64,000 nt of DNA, taken from positions 310,001-374,000 of the forward strand of contig NZ_JAULBC010000001.1 in assembly GCF_041060425.1 (NCBI RefSeq), read 5' to 3'. Within the stretch, counting starts at the first letter, position 1. Each line of letters starts with the position of its first letter. This document shows positions 1 to 8,597 of this stretch, one piece after another. The stretch is from Danxiaibacter flavus (GTDB taxonomy: Bacteria; Bacteroidota; Bacteroidia; Chitinophagales; Chitinophagaceae). The notes under the pieces were generated by a model. The model had not been told where the DNA came from. It did not search any database and saw only the letters and a program-made list of their open reading frames with translations. A program made the position numbers and the translations under genes.

Positions 1-1
1 G

Positions 2-850
2 TACCTCGTTGCAGCATCCGGATATTACAAGCTGGACGACGAGCAAGCTATAAACATGGGCGTCAGGTACTTTAATATGGGAAATATTGATTTTACCGAC
101 GCAATGGGAAATCCCATAGGATCGAGCAGGCCCCGCGAATTTGGTATTGACTTTGGCTACACGCGTAAACTTACCGACCGGTTGAGCATGGGAGTTGCGC
201 TCAGATATATTAATTCAAGCCTGGCGAAAGGTATTACTGCAAATGGTGTTTCATACAAAGCCGGAACTTCAGTTGCGGGTGATATCTCTTTATATAACGA
301 CTTAAAAGATGAGAACGGACAAGGTTTTGCGTGGGGATTTGCAATAACCAATCTCGGATCAAAAATCGGGTATACTGATAATGCGATAACAAAAGAGTTT
401 ATTCCTGCAAACCTGGGGCTTGGTGGTTCTTATACCTGGGTAGTAGAAGAAACAAGTAAATTTTCGCTAACTGCAGACATCAACAAGCTGCTCGTTCCCG
501 CAGCTCCTGTAATAACCGGCGATTCTGCGGTAGACAATGCTGCAATTAATGATTATCATAATATTGGGATCTTCTCCAGTTGGTTTAAATCTTTCAGCAA
601 CAATGCATATAGTATAGCGCTCGGAGCTGAGTTCAATTATAACGACCAGTTTTTTGCCCGTGCGGGTTATTATTACGAAACAAAAGAAGCCGGTGACAGA
701 AGATATTTTACTGCTGGTGTAGGTGTAAAATACAATTTTATTGGTCTCAATTTTTCTTACCTGGCGCCTTCAGGAAATGGCGTTACACGTAACCCGTTAT
801 CTAATACACTCAGGCTGGGACTCACATTTGATCTGGACAAACAAGAATAA
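2..850 (+). CDS. porV: PorV (LptO) type IX secretion outer-membrane protein, 5' partial
   Basis: The frame is open from base 2, so the gene starts left of the window and 282 C-terminal residues are visible. They are rich in alternating beta-strand patterns with aromatic residues, and the last strand is a typical barrel end (LRLGLTFDL). The segment resembles PorV, the FadL-like barrel that, in characterised T9SS, collects cargo leaving the SprA translocon and shuttles it to the attachment complex. A Met at base 56 is internal, because matching sequence continues before it. The product should be an outer-membrane barrel. PorP-type and CTD-cargo genes elsewhere in the window fit the assignment. 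A generic FadL-like barrel is the alternative. Confidence 0.85.
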   Translation, partial: YLVAASGYYKLDDEQAINMGVRYFNMGNIDFTDAMGNPIGSSRPREFGIDFGYTRKLTDRLSMGVALRYINSSLAKGITANGVSYKAGTSVAGDISLYNDLKDENGQGFAWGFAITNLGSKIGYTDNAITKEFIPANLGLGGSYTWVVEETSKFSLTADINKLLVPAAPVITGDSAVDNAAINDYHNIGIFSSWFKSFSNNAYSIALGAEFNYNDQFFARAGYYYETKEAGDRRYFTAGVGVKYNFIGLNFSYLAPSGNGVTRNPLSNTLRLGLTFDLDKQE

Positions 851-878
851 TAAAGTTCAATTAGTTAAAAACTTTTAT

Positions 879-916
879 GGAGCGAGGGTAGTTGTTACCT
901 TCGCTCCTCTGTTTTT
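879..916 (+). terminator. rho-independent terminator after porV
   Basis: Arms 879-890 and 896-907 form a 12-bp stem with one G-T pair around a 5-base loop, followed by a short T run (912-916). It separates porV from ispF. Confidence 0.75.
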
Positions 917-972
917 AGGCCATAAGCAAAGGGCGAAGCCTTTTTACTAACTACATATTAAACAAAAGTATA

Positions 973-1449
973 ATGAAAATACGCATTGGATTTGGCATTG
1001 ACTTTCATAAACTGGTAGAAGAACGAGACCTTTGGATTGGCGGCGTTAAAGTGCCACATACAAAAGGAGCTTTAGGACATAGTGATGCGGACGTATTACT
1101 GCATGCCATTTGTGATGCGCTGCTTGGGGCTGCCTGCCTTGGCGACATCGGTTATCATTTTCCTGATACTTCAGAAGAGTTCAAAGGAATTGACAGCAAA
1201 ATATTATTAAAAAGGACAGTAGAGCTGGTTAAAGCGGAAGGCTATAATGTGGTTAATATTGATTCCTCTCTTTGTTTACAGGAACCCAAGATCAAACCCT
1301 TTATTCCTCAAATGCAACAGGTAATTGCGCAGATCGTCGGCATTTCAGATAAAGACGTCTCCGTAAAAGCCACTACTACCGAAAAAATGGGGTTTGTAGG
1401 GCGCGAAGAAGGGCTCGTTGCTTACGCTTCCGTATTATTGCAGGCGTAA
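973..1449 (+). CDS. ispF: 2-C-methyl-D-erythritol 2,4-cyclodiphosphate synthase
   Basis: IspF cyclises CDP-ME 2-phosphate to MEcPP in the cytosolic MEP isoprenoid pathway. The 158 residues match the family length. The metal site is visible as D10, H12 and H44, with HSDAD at 36-40 and the DIGYHFPDT segment at 58-66. The C-terminal TTTEKMGF-GREEG motif is also present. ispG and dxr of the same pathway lie elsewhere in this window, so the pathway is not in one operon. dut follows after about 60 bases and is probably cotranscribed. Confidence 0.96.
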   Translation: MKIRIGFGIDFHKLVEERDLWIGGVKVPHTKGALGHSDADVLLHAICDALLGAACLGDIGYHFPDTSEEFKGIDSKILLKRTVELVKAEGYNVVNIDSSLCLQEPKIKPFIPQMQQVIAQIVGISDKDVSVKATTTEKMGFVGREEGLVAYASVLLQA

Positions 1450-1509
1450 AACAGGAATGAAATCCGGTTTATGGGTTTTCACTACAAAACACTTTTTAAG
1501 CATTACAGA

Positions 1510-1956
1510 ATGAATAATCCCGTTTCAGTTAGAATAGTAAATACATCTGCCAACCCATTGCCTTCATATGCCACTTCCGGGTCTGCCGGAATGGATATCC
1601 GCGCAAACCTTATCGAATCGATCGTATTAAAACCACTTGAACGCGTTCTTGTTCCTACCGGCTTGTTTATGGAATTGCCTGAAGGATATGAAGCACAGGT
1701 AAGACCAAGAAGCGGTCTTGCGATCAAGCACGGAATTACCTGCCTGAATACGCCCGGTACCATTGATTCCGATTACAGGGGAGAAGTGAAAGTTATTTTG
1801 ATCAACCTTTCTTCCGAAGATCATGAAATTAGTCACGGAGACAGGATAGCACAGATGGTTATTCAAAAGGTGGACAGGGTGGAATGGTTATTGGTGGATG
1901 AACTTACTGAAACTGTAAGAGGAGAAGGTGGTTTCGGTCATACCGGGAAACTATAA
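1510..1956 (+). CDS. dut: dUTP diphosphatase
   Basis: This is the trimeric dUTPase that hydrolyses dUTP to dUMP and PPi, keeping uracil out of DNA. With the Met at 1510 the protein is 148 residues, the usual size. All five motifs are present: AGMDIRA (26-32), PRSG (66-69), GTIDSDYRGE (83-92), GDRIAQ (110-115) and the Gly-rich C-terminal arm RGEGGFGHTG (137-146). An in-frame Met at 1471 would add 13 residues with no family match, so the later start is preferred. Confidence 0.95.
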   Translation: MNNPVSVRIVNTSANPLPSYATSGSAGMDIRANLIESIVLKPLERVLVPTGLFMELPEGYEAQVRPRSGLAIKHGITCLNTPGTIDSDYRGEVKVILINLSSEDHEISHGDRIAQMVIQKVDRVEWLLVDELTETVRGEGGFGHTGKL

Positions 1957-2001
1957 TGGCTTTTTGAAAATGAAACCTTAATCAAGAAAAGAATCATTTG
2001 A

Positions 2002-2820
2002 ATGAGAGTAGTTTGTTATATAATGGCCGGTATTGTGGTTTTAGCATCTTGCAGGCCTGCCAAAAAGGTGCAGCGAATAGAGAATGCAATTTCAAAAAAA
2101 GATACATCACAGACTGTTTTTATAAAGCCGGAAGAAAAGGTAGATTCTATAGTCCTTATCAAGAATATTATATCCTCAGTTCAAAAGAATAAGATCGACT
2201 TTAAAACGTTTAGCGCAAAGATTAAAGTTGAATATGAAGGCAAAAACGGCAGCGATCAGGCAACAGCCAACATCCGCATGCAAAAAGACAGCCTGATATG
2301 GATTTCACTTACCGGCCCGTTAGGCATTGAGGGGTTCCGGTTGCTGGTGGATAAGGACAGCGTGCAACTGATGAACAAACTAAAAAAGACGGTTCAATAC
2401 AGGAGTATCAGCTACCTGCAGGAGCTGTCTGAAGTACCGCTGAATTTTTATAATCTGCAGGATCTGATAGTTGGAAATCCGATTTTTCTGGATAGCAATA
2501 TTGTATCCTATCGCAATAATGGAAGGGAATTGCTCGTAATGATAATGGGTAAGCTTTTTAAAAACCTGGTGACGTTTGATACAAGCGACTACCGGATTCT
2601 TCATAGTAAGCTTGACGATGTTAACACGGTCCGTAACCGTACCTGTGACATTACCTACGAAGACTTTGAAAGGGTGGATCAGTTCCTTTTTTCAAAATTC
2701 CGCCGCATTTCGGTTGCGGAAAAATCGAAATTGGATATAAATCTTACTTATAAGCAGTTTGAGTTTAATAAACCTCAGACCTTTCCTTTTGCTATAGGTA
2801 AAAATTATAAAGTGAGATAA
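2002..2820 (+). CDS. DUF4292 family lipoprotein
   Basis: The 272-residue protein has a short hydrophobic leader ending in a lipobox with Cys17 (VLASC), so it should be a lipoprotein exposed to the periplasm. The rest resembles DUF4292, a Bacteroidota family with an expected LolA/LppX-like half-barrel fold; its molecular function is not established. A DUF4292 gene directly before an EnvC-like gene is a recurrent Bacteroidota arrangement and suggests an envelope role. The order dut-DUF4292-EnvC suggests one operon. Confidence 0.75.
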   Translation: MRVVCYIMAGIVVLASCRPAKKVQRIENAISKKDTSQTVFIKPEEKVDSIVLIKNIISSVQKNKIDFKTFSAKIKVEYEGKNGSDQATANIRMQKDSLIWISLTGPLGIEGFRLLVDKDSVQLMNKLKKTVQYRSISYLQELSEVPLNFYNLQDLIVGNPIFLDSNIVSYRNNGRELLVMIMGKLFKNLVTFDTSDYRILHSKLDDVNTVRNRTCDITYEDFERVDQFLFSKFRRISVAEKSKLDINLTYKQFEFNKPQTFPFAIGKNYKVR

Positions 2821-2880
2821 TATTTACTTTTGATTAGCGTTAAAATTCTGAAATTACATTGTGACTAAATCCTGCATCTA

Positions 2881-4323
2881 ATGATAAGGAAGATAATTTT
2901 TTCATTTTTGGTCTTGATAATGTCTGCCCAGTTACATGCTCAGCAGACCAAAGAAGAAATTCAAAAAAAGCAGCAAGATCTGCAAAGGGAAATTGAGGAC
3001 TTAAACAGAAGTCTGCAGGAAACAAAGAATAACAAGAAACAATCTCTCAGCCAGTATACATTATTGCAACGCAAGATCAGGGCGCGTGAGGACCTCGTGA
3101 ATAACCTGAATAAGGAAATGCACAAGATTGACGATGAAATTTATTCAGCCAATCTGGATATCTACAGGTACAAGAAAGAATTGGATACGCTAAAGGATAA
3201 CTACGCGAAAAGTCTTGTTTTTGCATATAAAAACCGTAGCAATTACGATTATCTCAACTTCCTTTTCTCGGCTACAAGTTTCAATGACGCGATAAAAAGG
3301 ATAGCTTATCTGAAAAGCTATCGCCAGTATAGAGAAACGCAGGTAAGCAACATTTTGAAGACTCAGCAAGTGCTGCAGCAAAAAACTGTACAGCTGGCCT
3401 CAAGCAAGAATGATAAAAACCGTAACATAGGGGAACAGAACAAACAATTAAAAGTGCTGCAGGATGACCGGACAGAGGTTAATGATGTGCTCTCCAAATT
3501 GAAAAGTGATGAAAAAAATATAGCCGCACAGATAAAGGATAGGGAAAGAACGAGAAGTAAACTTCAACTTGCATTAAGAACAATCATCAATAAAGAAATT
3601 GCCGAAGCAAAGAAGAGAGAACAGGAGAGACTGGAACGTGAGCGTATAGCCAGGCAGGAAGCAGAACGGAAGCGCAAGCTGCTTGAGCAACAACAGCAGC
3701 TGGCTAAGCAAAAGCAGGCGGCAGATGCCGCGGCTGCTGCAAAAACAAATAACGAAAGTAAAACGACGGTTCCCGAAACAAAAGAAAATAATGCTCCTGT
3801 TGCCAAAAATGACAAGCCAGCTACAACAAATGAAGTGGCAAGTAATGTTACTGCTCCGGCGAGGCCAGACAGGACATATAGTCCATTGGAATCTACTACT
3901 GAAGGGTTGACCCAATCGCTGAATTTTGAGAATGGCAGAGGACGCTTACCATGGCCGGCTGATGCTGGCTTTGTGGCAGTTCACTTTGGCGTTTACCAGA
4001 TACCCGGAACTAATTTGCGCGGAAACAGCGATGGAATTGATATTTCAATGAATGTAGGTGCTACAATTAAAGCAGTGGCAGATGGAGAAGTCTCTACAAT
4101 TGTGGACCTCGATAACCAGACGGTAGTGGTTCGCCATGGTAAATACTTTACTACTTACAGCAATCTTTCTTCTGTTAGTGTTTCAAAAGGTCAGCATGTG
4201 AAGGCCGGTACCGTTATTGGGCGTGTTGCTGCCGGAAGTGACGGAGAAGGATTGTTAACTTTTATGGTTACGAATGATAAGGGAAGCAATCTTAATCCGG
4301 AACTTTGGTTGAGAAGAAAGTAA
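2881..4323 (+). CDS. EnvC-like murein hydrolase activator with degenerate LytM domain
   Basis: The 480 residues comprise a signal peptide (1-20), a long charged coiled coil (about 22-265), a low-complexity Lys/Ala/Thr linker and a C-terminal LytM/M23 fold (about 350-480). The zinc site is degraded. The HxGID motif reads S383-D-G-I-D387, the HxH motif reads L-T460-F, and the Tyr-x-His-Leu motif has Asn instead of His. This is the pattern of E. coli EnvC, which activates amidases without being an enzyme. It should be periplasmic and act in cell separation. A perfect -7 element (TACTTTTG, 2825-2832) may give it its own promoter. Confidence 0.85.
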   Translation: MIRKIIFSFLVLIMSAQLHAQQTKEEIQKKQQDLQREIEDLNRSLQETKNNKKQSLSQYTLLQRKIRAREDLVNNLNKEMHKIDDEIYSANLDIYRYKKELDTLKDNYAKSLVFAYKNRSNYDYLNFLFSATSFNDAIKRIAYLKSYRQYRETQVSNILKTQQVLQQKTVQLASSKNDKNRNIGEQNKQLKVLQDDRTEVNDVLSKLKSDEKNIAAQIKDRERTRSKLQLALRTIINKEIAEAKKREQERLERERIARQEAERKRKLLEQQQQLAKQKQAADAAAAAKTNNESKTTVPETKENNAPVAKNDKPATTNEVASNVTAPARPDRTYSPLESTTEGLTQSLNFENGRGRLPWPADAGFVAVHFGVYQIPGTNLRGNSDGIDISMNVGATIKAVADGEVSTIVDLDNQTVVVRHGKYFTTYSNLSSVSVSKGQHVKAGTVIGRVAAGSDGEGLLTFMVTNDKGSNLNPELWLRRK

Positions 4324-4340
4324 TCAAATTCTTATAAATT

Positions 4341-4372
4341 AAAAAGGAGTGTCAGAGATGGCACTCCTTTTT
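4341..4372 (+). terminator. rho-independent terminator after the EnvC-like gene
   Basis: A perfect 11-bp stem (4341-4351 with 4362-4372) with A-run and T-run flanks encloses a 10-base loop, 17 bases after the stop codon. Confidence 0.85.
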
Positions 4373-4411
4373 AATGCGATAAATTTTAATCTCATTTTCT
4401 CGACGAATTAC

Positions 4412-4441
4412 TTTGATCCGCCATTGAAAGCTATATATTTG
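4412..4441 (+). promoter_or_regulatory. Bacteroidota-type promoter for the 4463 lipoprotein
   Basis: TTTG at 4412-4415 and TATATTTG at 4434-4441 are separated by 18 bases, close to the Bacteroidota -33/-7 consensus (TTTG, 19-21 bases, TAnnTTTG). The ATG lies 21 bases after the -7 element, so the leader is very short. Confidence 0.7.
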
Positions 4442-4462
4442 TCGTTATAAAACCCTAACTAT

Positions 4463-4882
4463 ATGAAATCAAGACTGTGCTCGCTTCTCTTATTGTCTTT
4501 TCTAACAATAAGCTTTTACTCCTGTAAAAAAGATACCGACAAACCCTATCCAACGACTATTGAAGGATTGTGGATAGGAACTTATACGGTAAACGAACTG
4601 ACGCAGGATCCGCAGTTTTACAGCTTTAGCATTAAACCTGGAGGTGATATCCTGGTTGAAGGTAAGGGCGGTGACGATGTAACTTATTATTCTGCCGGAA
4701 CCTGGAAGTTATCAAACGACACGTTAAAAGCTGAGATTCACTCCATAAACGTCAACGTGAAAGTTACTCAGTCTCTTACAGCCATTTTTGATCCAATGAA
4801 CAGGAAGCTTAAAAATGGCGTTTGGAAAGATATCGCAGGCGCAAGCCTGAGCGGTACGTTCCAAATGGATAAGGTTAAATAA
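4463..4882 (+). CDS. small lipoprotein of unknown function
   Basis: The 139-residue protein has a hydrophobic leader and a lipobox at Cys21 (FYSC) followed by KKD, an acidic/basic start like that of surface-exported Bacteroidota lipoproteins. The mature part is small and beta-rich, with W-x-G-x-Y and W-K-L motifs reminiscent of the lipocalin-like domains common in this phylum. No catalytic motif is seen. It is a single-gene unit with its own promoter and a terminator shared with the convergent stress-protein gene. The function is unknown. Confidence 0.7.
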   Translation: MKSRLCSLLLLSFLTISFYSCKKDTDKPYPTTIEGLWIGTYTVNELTQDPQFYSFSIKPGGDILVEGKGGDDVTYYSAGTWKLSNDTLKAEIHSINVNVKVTQSLTAIFDPMNRKLKNGVWKDIAGASLSGTFQMDKVK

Positions 4883-4922
4883 GAAACAGAATTACGATTT
4901 TTCTAATATTGAAACCTAAAAT

Positions 4923-4952
4923 AAAAATGTCCATAGTAATATGGACATTTTT
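4923..4952. terminator. bidirectional terminator
   Basis: A perfect 12-bp inverted repeat (4923-4934 with 4941-4952), with A5 and T5 ends and a 6-base loop, lies between the convergent lipoprotein and universal stress protein genes. It can serve both. Confidence 0.88.
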
Positions 4953-4988
4953 ATTTACAGTGCTTATCAAAAGAATTTTCTGATTCGA

Positions 4989-5825
4989 TCATTCATGAAT
5001 CACCATCAAAGGCACATGGCTGTGAAACGCCAGCATTTTGGTGTGGCTGCGTCTGAACAAGCTATCAAATAATCCATGTTTCTTAGGAATAGTAATGATA
5101 ATATCTGCATGTTTTTCCAGCACAAAATTGTTGATGCCTTCGGTGAAATCGGGATTGTCAACAAAGTAATATTCAGGATTGTATCCTTGCAGCAATGTGT
5201 CCAGCATCAGGCTTTCAAAAGGAGTATCCGCGGTAAACTTCTTTTGTTCGTGATCTATATTTAATACCAGCAATTTTGCTTTTGTTGTATCAAGAAGTAG
5301 CTTGATAGGCTCAATCGGCGTAGTTTCTACCACCTTCTTAAAGTCGCAGGCCAGCACAATTTGTTTAATAGGTGTGTATGTTGCTTCGGCCGGAACTATC
5401 ACTACCGGGACATTTGTATTTTTCGCCACGCTTATGGTTGTGCTGCCAATTAATACTTCTTTAGCTTTTCCGCCACCGGTTACGCCCATTACAATCAGAT
5501 CAACGTTCAACTCTTTACATATATCATCAATGTTTTCTGATAATAAATTAAACTCACTCATCGCCTCGAAAACGAGTGTTCCGGAATTGGTTCTCTCTTT
5601 CAGGCCTTCAATAAAGTTCTGGATGTTTTCTTCGCTGGATTTTCTTATTTCATCAACACCGATCAGCTCAACCGGCGCTACCATTGCATCAACAACAACA
5701 GGTACCTGGTATGCATTATAAAAAATCAATTTTGTCGCGCCGATTTGATTAGCTAATTGCACCGCATATTCAGAAGCGTTTCTGGCAACATCCGAAAAAT
5801 CTGTAGGAACAAGGATGGTTTTCAT
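4989..5825 (-). CDS. tandem-domain universal stress protein
   Basis: The 278 residues form two UspA-like halves (about 1-145 and 150-278). The first half carries the ATP-binding signature G-2x-G-9x-G-S in GVTGGGKAKEVLIGS. The second keeps the fold (ending VPLMVIHE) but not this glycine pattern, so only one half is likely to bind nucleotide. The cytosolic family is induced by growth arrest and stress; the precise target is unknown. The gene stands alone, with a -7 element (TAGATTTG) 30 bases upstream. Confidence 0.88.
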   Translation of the reverse strand: MKTILVPTDFSDVARNASEYAVQLANQIGATKLIFYNAYQVPVVVDAMVAPVELIGVDEIRKSSEENIQNFIEGLKERTNSGTLVFEAMSEFNLLSENIDDICKELNVDLIVMGVTGGGKAKEVLIGSTTISVAKNTNVPVVIVPAEATYTPIKQIVLACDFKKVVETTPIEPIKLLLDTTKAKLLVLNIDHEQKKFTADTPFESLMLDTLLQGYNPEYYFVDNPDFTEGINNFVLEKHADIIITIPKKHGLFDSLFRRSHTKMLAFHSHVPLMVIHE

Positions 5826-5855
5826 AACGTGTTCGTTTGTATTCTAAAATAAGCC

Positions 5856-5863
5856 CAAATCTA
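5856..5863 (-). promoter_or_regulatory. -7 promoter element of the stress-protein gene
   Basis: Read on the minus strand this is TAGATTTG, a full match to TAnnTTTG, 30 bases before the start codon. No clear -33 box is visible. Confidence 0.45.
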
Positions 5864-5995
5864 TATCAATAATATGACCTTTATCATAACATTTGAAGCG
5901 CCTGAAAGTTGGCCGGTATTGATTAAATTATAGTAAACTCTATGAACTTTCTGCCAACTAAAACGCTCATGAATGATAGCACTACGGCACGAGTG

Positions 5996-7174
5996 CTAAT
6001 CTATGTTTTCAATAATTCCAGCAACGCCCTGGCCGCCACCAACGCAAGCTGTTACCATGCCATATTTTTTGTTCAGACGTTTCATGTCGTTAATGATCTG
6101 CACTGTGAGTTTGCAGCCTGTACAACCCAATGGATGTCCTAACGCAATAGCCCCGCCATTAATATTTACAATAGCAGGATCCAAACTTAGTTCTCTGATA
6201 ACGGCTAATGATTGGGAGGCAAATGCTTCATTTAATTCAATCAGATCTATATCTGCCAAATTCATGTTAGCCTGTTTCAATACTTTAGGAATTGCAGCTA
6301 CCGGACCAATGCCCATAATACGCGGATGAACGCCGGCGCTGGCACAATTAACCAATCTTGCAATTGGCTTTAATCCCAATTCATTCACCATCCGTTCGCT
6401 CATAACTATTACAAATGCGGCACCATCGCTGGTTTGGGATGAATTACCCGCTGTAACACTTCCGCCAAGCGCAAAAGCTGGTTTTAATTTGCCCAACGCT
6501 TCAATGTTGGTGTCAGCACGCACACCTTCATCCGTATCTACAACATAATTTTTTGATTTCTTTTTGCCCTTTTCATCAACGTACACTTCTTCCACATTTA
6601 TGGGTAAGATGCCTGATTTGAAATGTCCGTTCTCAATGGCATGCATGGCTTTTTGGTGTGATGCAAGCGCAAATGCATCCTGGTCATCACGACTCACGTT
6701 GAATTCTTTTGCTACCGCTTCAGCTGTTAGCCCCATGCTTAAATAATAATCCGGCTCATCTTTGGCAATGCTGTATGCAGGGACTGTTTTCCATCCAGCT
6801 GTCGGTACCAGGCTCATGCTTTCCGTTCCGCCGGCAATGATGCATTCAGCCATGCCAGTGCGGATTTTCGCAGTGGCCGTTGCAATGCTCTCCAATCCGC
6901 TCGCACAATACCTGTTGATAGTGATGCCCGCAACTTCAATGCCTAGTGCCCTCGCGGCAATAATGCGCCCGAACTGTAAGCCTTGCTCCGCTTCGGGAAC
7001 AGCATTACCCACAATTACATCATCTACACGTTTTGCATCAAGTTGGGGAACAGACGCCATTAAGCCCTTTATGACGTCGATAGCCAGATCGTCAGGCCTG
7101 TAAAAACGGAACCCACCACGTTTACTTTTGGCAACAGCAGTGCGAAAACCTGCCACAATATATGCTTCCTGCAT
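5996..7174 (-). CDS. acetyl-CoA acyltransferase (thiolase)
   Basis: This type II thiolase catalyses reversible acyl-CoA plus acetyl-CoA exchange, in beta-oxidation (FadA-like) or acetoacetyl-CoA formation. The nucleophile Cys90 sits in NRYCASGLE, the His base in GGAIALGHPLGCTG and the second Cys in TACVGGGQG. Starting at 7174 the protein has 392 residues, the family length. An earlier ATG at 7195 is rejected because a perfect -7 element occupies 7193-7200. No fadB-like neighbour is present, so FadA versus AtoB cannot be decided here. Confidence 0.92.
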   Translation of the reverse strand: MQEAYIVAGFRTAVAKSKRGGFRFYRPDDLAIDVIKGLMASVPQLDAKRVDDVIVGNAVPEAEQGLQFGRIIAARALGIEVAGITINRYCASGLESIATATAKIRTGMAECIIAGGTESMSLVPTAGWKTVPAYSIAKDEPDYYLSMGLTAEAVAKEFNVSRDDQDAFALASHQKAMHAIENGHFKSGILPINVEEVYVDEKGKKKSKNYVVDTDEGVRADTNIEALGKLKPAFALGGSVTAGNSSQTSDGAAFVIVMSERMVNELGLKPIARLVNCASAGVHPRIMGIGPVAAIPKVLKQANMNLADIDLIELNEAFASQSLAVIRELSLDPAIVNINGGAIALGHPLGCTGCKLTVQIINDMKRLNKKYGMVTACVGGGQGVAGIIENID

Positions 7175-7192
7175 GGCAACAATTTTAGTATC

Positions 7193-7221
7193 CAAATATA
7201 CTCAAAAGTTGTCTATGCAAC
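7193..7221 (-). promoter_or_regulatory. promoter of the thiolase gene
   Basis: The minus strand reads GTTG (7221-7218), a 17-base spacer, then TATATTTG (7200-7193), ending 18 bases before the ATG at 7174. It overlaps the alternative start at 7195 and therefore fixes the start choice. Confidence 0.6.
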
Positions 7222-7239
7222 TAGTTAAATAGTGGGGGA

Positions 7240-7270
7240 GCTTAAAGCCTAAAGCCTAAAGCCCAAAGCT
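7240..7270 (+). repeat. heptanucleotide array, AAAGCCT type
   Basis: Four tandem 7-bp units of the form AAAGCCY lie upstream of the thiolase promoter. The same family occurs at the pepP stop codon (about 12,973-13,018) and upstream of the MutS-like gene (about 56,723-56,753). Confidence 0.8.
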
Positions 7271-7300
7271 CGGGGGCGCATATTTTTGTTGTCTCTTGCT

Positions 7301-7650
7301 TATGGCCAGATCATTCAATCAAGAGCTGCGGAATTGCATGGGGATTTCTGTAATTGTGTCTGCGATTAGCTATGTCAACCCTTCGGGTTTGGATTGATGC
7401 GAGATGCTGGTTCTATAAAAATGTCATCCCTTCGGGATTTTTTTAATGGACCCCGCCAATTGAATTTCTAATTATTTATAGCCAGATCATTCAATCAAGA
7501 GCTGCAGAATTGCATGGAGATTTTTGTAATTGTGGCTGCGATTAGTTATGTCAACCCTTCGGGTTTAGGATGATGCGAGATGCTGGTTCTATAAAAATGT
7601 CATCCCTTCGGGATTTTATATAATGGATCCCGCCAATTGAATTTTTAAAA
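7301..7650 (+). repeat. tandem duplication of a 176-bp noncoding unit with CCCTTCGGG cores
   Basis: Bases 7301-7476 and 7477-7650 are two head-to-tail copies, about 90 percent alike by eye. Each contains a CAACCCTTCGGGTTT block and, about 40 bases on, an ATCCCTTCGGGAT palindrome. No open frame is conserved between the copies. This is the main content of the 650-base gap between the thiolase and murU-like genes. Confidence 0.85.
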
Positions 7651-7695
7651 TCTTATGCGATTGATAGTTATCGCGATCAAATTCTGTTTTTATGC

Positions 7696-7768
7696 TAATC
7701 CGGAAGGGATGGCATTATTATAGTAAAAAAAAAGCTCGTGTTCAGGAAATCCCGAAGGGATGACATTC
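7696..7768 (-). repeat. inverted partial copies of the CCCTTCGGG element
   Basis: Two blocks, around 7696-7714 and 7746-7767, carry the reverse complement of the GTCATCCCTTCGGGATTT motif found in the upstream duplication. The region therefore has direct and inverted copies of one palindromic core, as in REP/BIME-type elements. Confidence 0.7.
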
Positions 7769-7815
7769 TCCCAGGCAAATTCAATATCAAAGAGAGTATA
7801 CAAATAGTTAACCTT

Positions 7816-7850
7816 TTGGCTGAAAGCTGATAGCTAATAGTTCACAGCTA
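7816..7850 (-). repeat. heptad array fused to the murU-like stop codon
   Basis: Five tandem 7-bp units (TAGCTGT, GAACTAT, TAGCTAT, CAGCTTT, CAGCCAA) run on the minus strand. The first three bases are the TAG stop of the upstream gene. The array after the beta-lactamase gene (16,749) starts almost identically. Confidence 0.8.
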
Positions 7851-8594
7851 CCCAAACATTTCTTCCGCCTGTTGAATGCTTTCCGGTTTGCCAACATCAA
7901 TAAACCTGCGGCCACTGTGATCAAATGCTTTGATGGTTTCTGTTGCACATAAGTCGAGATAAACATCCACGATGGAAAATTTGCCATTCCTGTGCATTAA
8001 TGGGAAGAGACGTGTATTAATGATGTGAATGCCGCTAAAGGCTTTCTCGGCTAAATTATCAGAAGGCTTTTTTATTTTTTCTTCACCGGTCTTATTGTTT
8101 CTCCAGCCACACAATTCGTCGTTATTGTTGAACAAAAAATACCGTGATGTTTGCCTGTTACTTACAGCTAGCGTTGCCAAAGCAGATGAAGATTCATGTA
8201 GCGCGATCATTGATGCGAGGTCGAGATCTGTCAGCACATCTGCATTCATCATGATGCAATTTTCTTCGTCTTCAAAAAAAGGAGAAGCCTTGAGTAAACC
8301 ACCGCCGGTTTCCAATACTTCGTTCGTCTCATCACTTATGGAAATGTCTGCTCCCCATCCATTGTTCTCTTCTATCGTTCGAAGGACCTGATCTGCAAAG
8401 TGATGCACATTTACAATGATGTCTTTAATGCCGGACGCCTGTAAAAACTCAACATTTCTTTGCAGCAGACTTTTGCCATTCACCAGTGCAAGAGCTTTAG
8501 GATGATGATCTGTCCAGGGCTTTAATCTTGTGCCTAATCCGGCGGCTAAAATCAACGCCTTTTTTACAGGCTTATTTGAAAGAGAAGAACTCAT
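7848..8594 (-). CDS. MurU-like sugar-1-phosphate nucleotidyltransferase
   Basis: This GT-A-fold nucleotidyltransferase has 248 residues. The N-terminal loop AAGLGTRLKPWT is followed by PKAL and a metal-site segment NADVLTD. The next gene upstream in the unit encodes an AmgK-like kinase. By analogy with Pseudomonas MurU it probably converts MurNAc-1-phosphate and UTP to UDP-MurNAc in the cell-wall recycling route that bypasses de novo synthesis. The genes are separated by 3 bases, so translation is probably coupled. A GlmU- or RmlA-like substrate cannot be excluded from sequence alone. Confidence 0.82.
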   Translation of the reverse strand: MSSSLSNKPVKKALILAAGLGTRLKPWTDHHPKALALVNGKSLLQRNVEFLQASGIKDIIVNVHHFADQVLRTIEENNGWGADISISDETNEVLETGGGLLKASPFFEDEENCIMMNADVLTDLDLASMIALHESSSALATLAVSNRQTSRYFLFNNNDELCGWRNNKTGEEKIKKPSDNLAEKAFSGIHIINTRLFPLMHRNGKFSIVDVYLDLCATETIKAFDHSGRRFIDVGKPESIQQAEEMFG

Positions 8595-8597
8595 GAA

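Noticed and set aside
3564..3915. Two minus-strand frames of 83 and 113 codons opposite the EnvC-like gene
   Set aside because: They are shadows of the low-complexity Lys/Glu/Ala coiled-coil region of the plus-strand gene.
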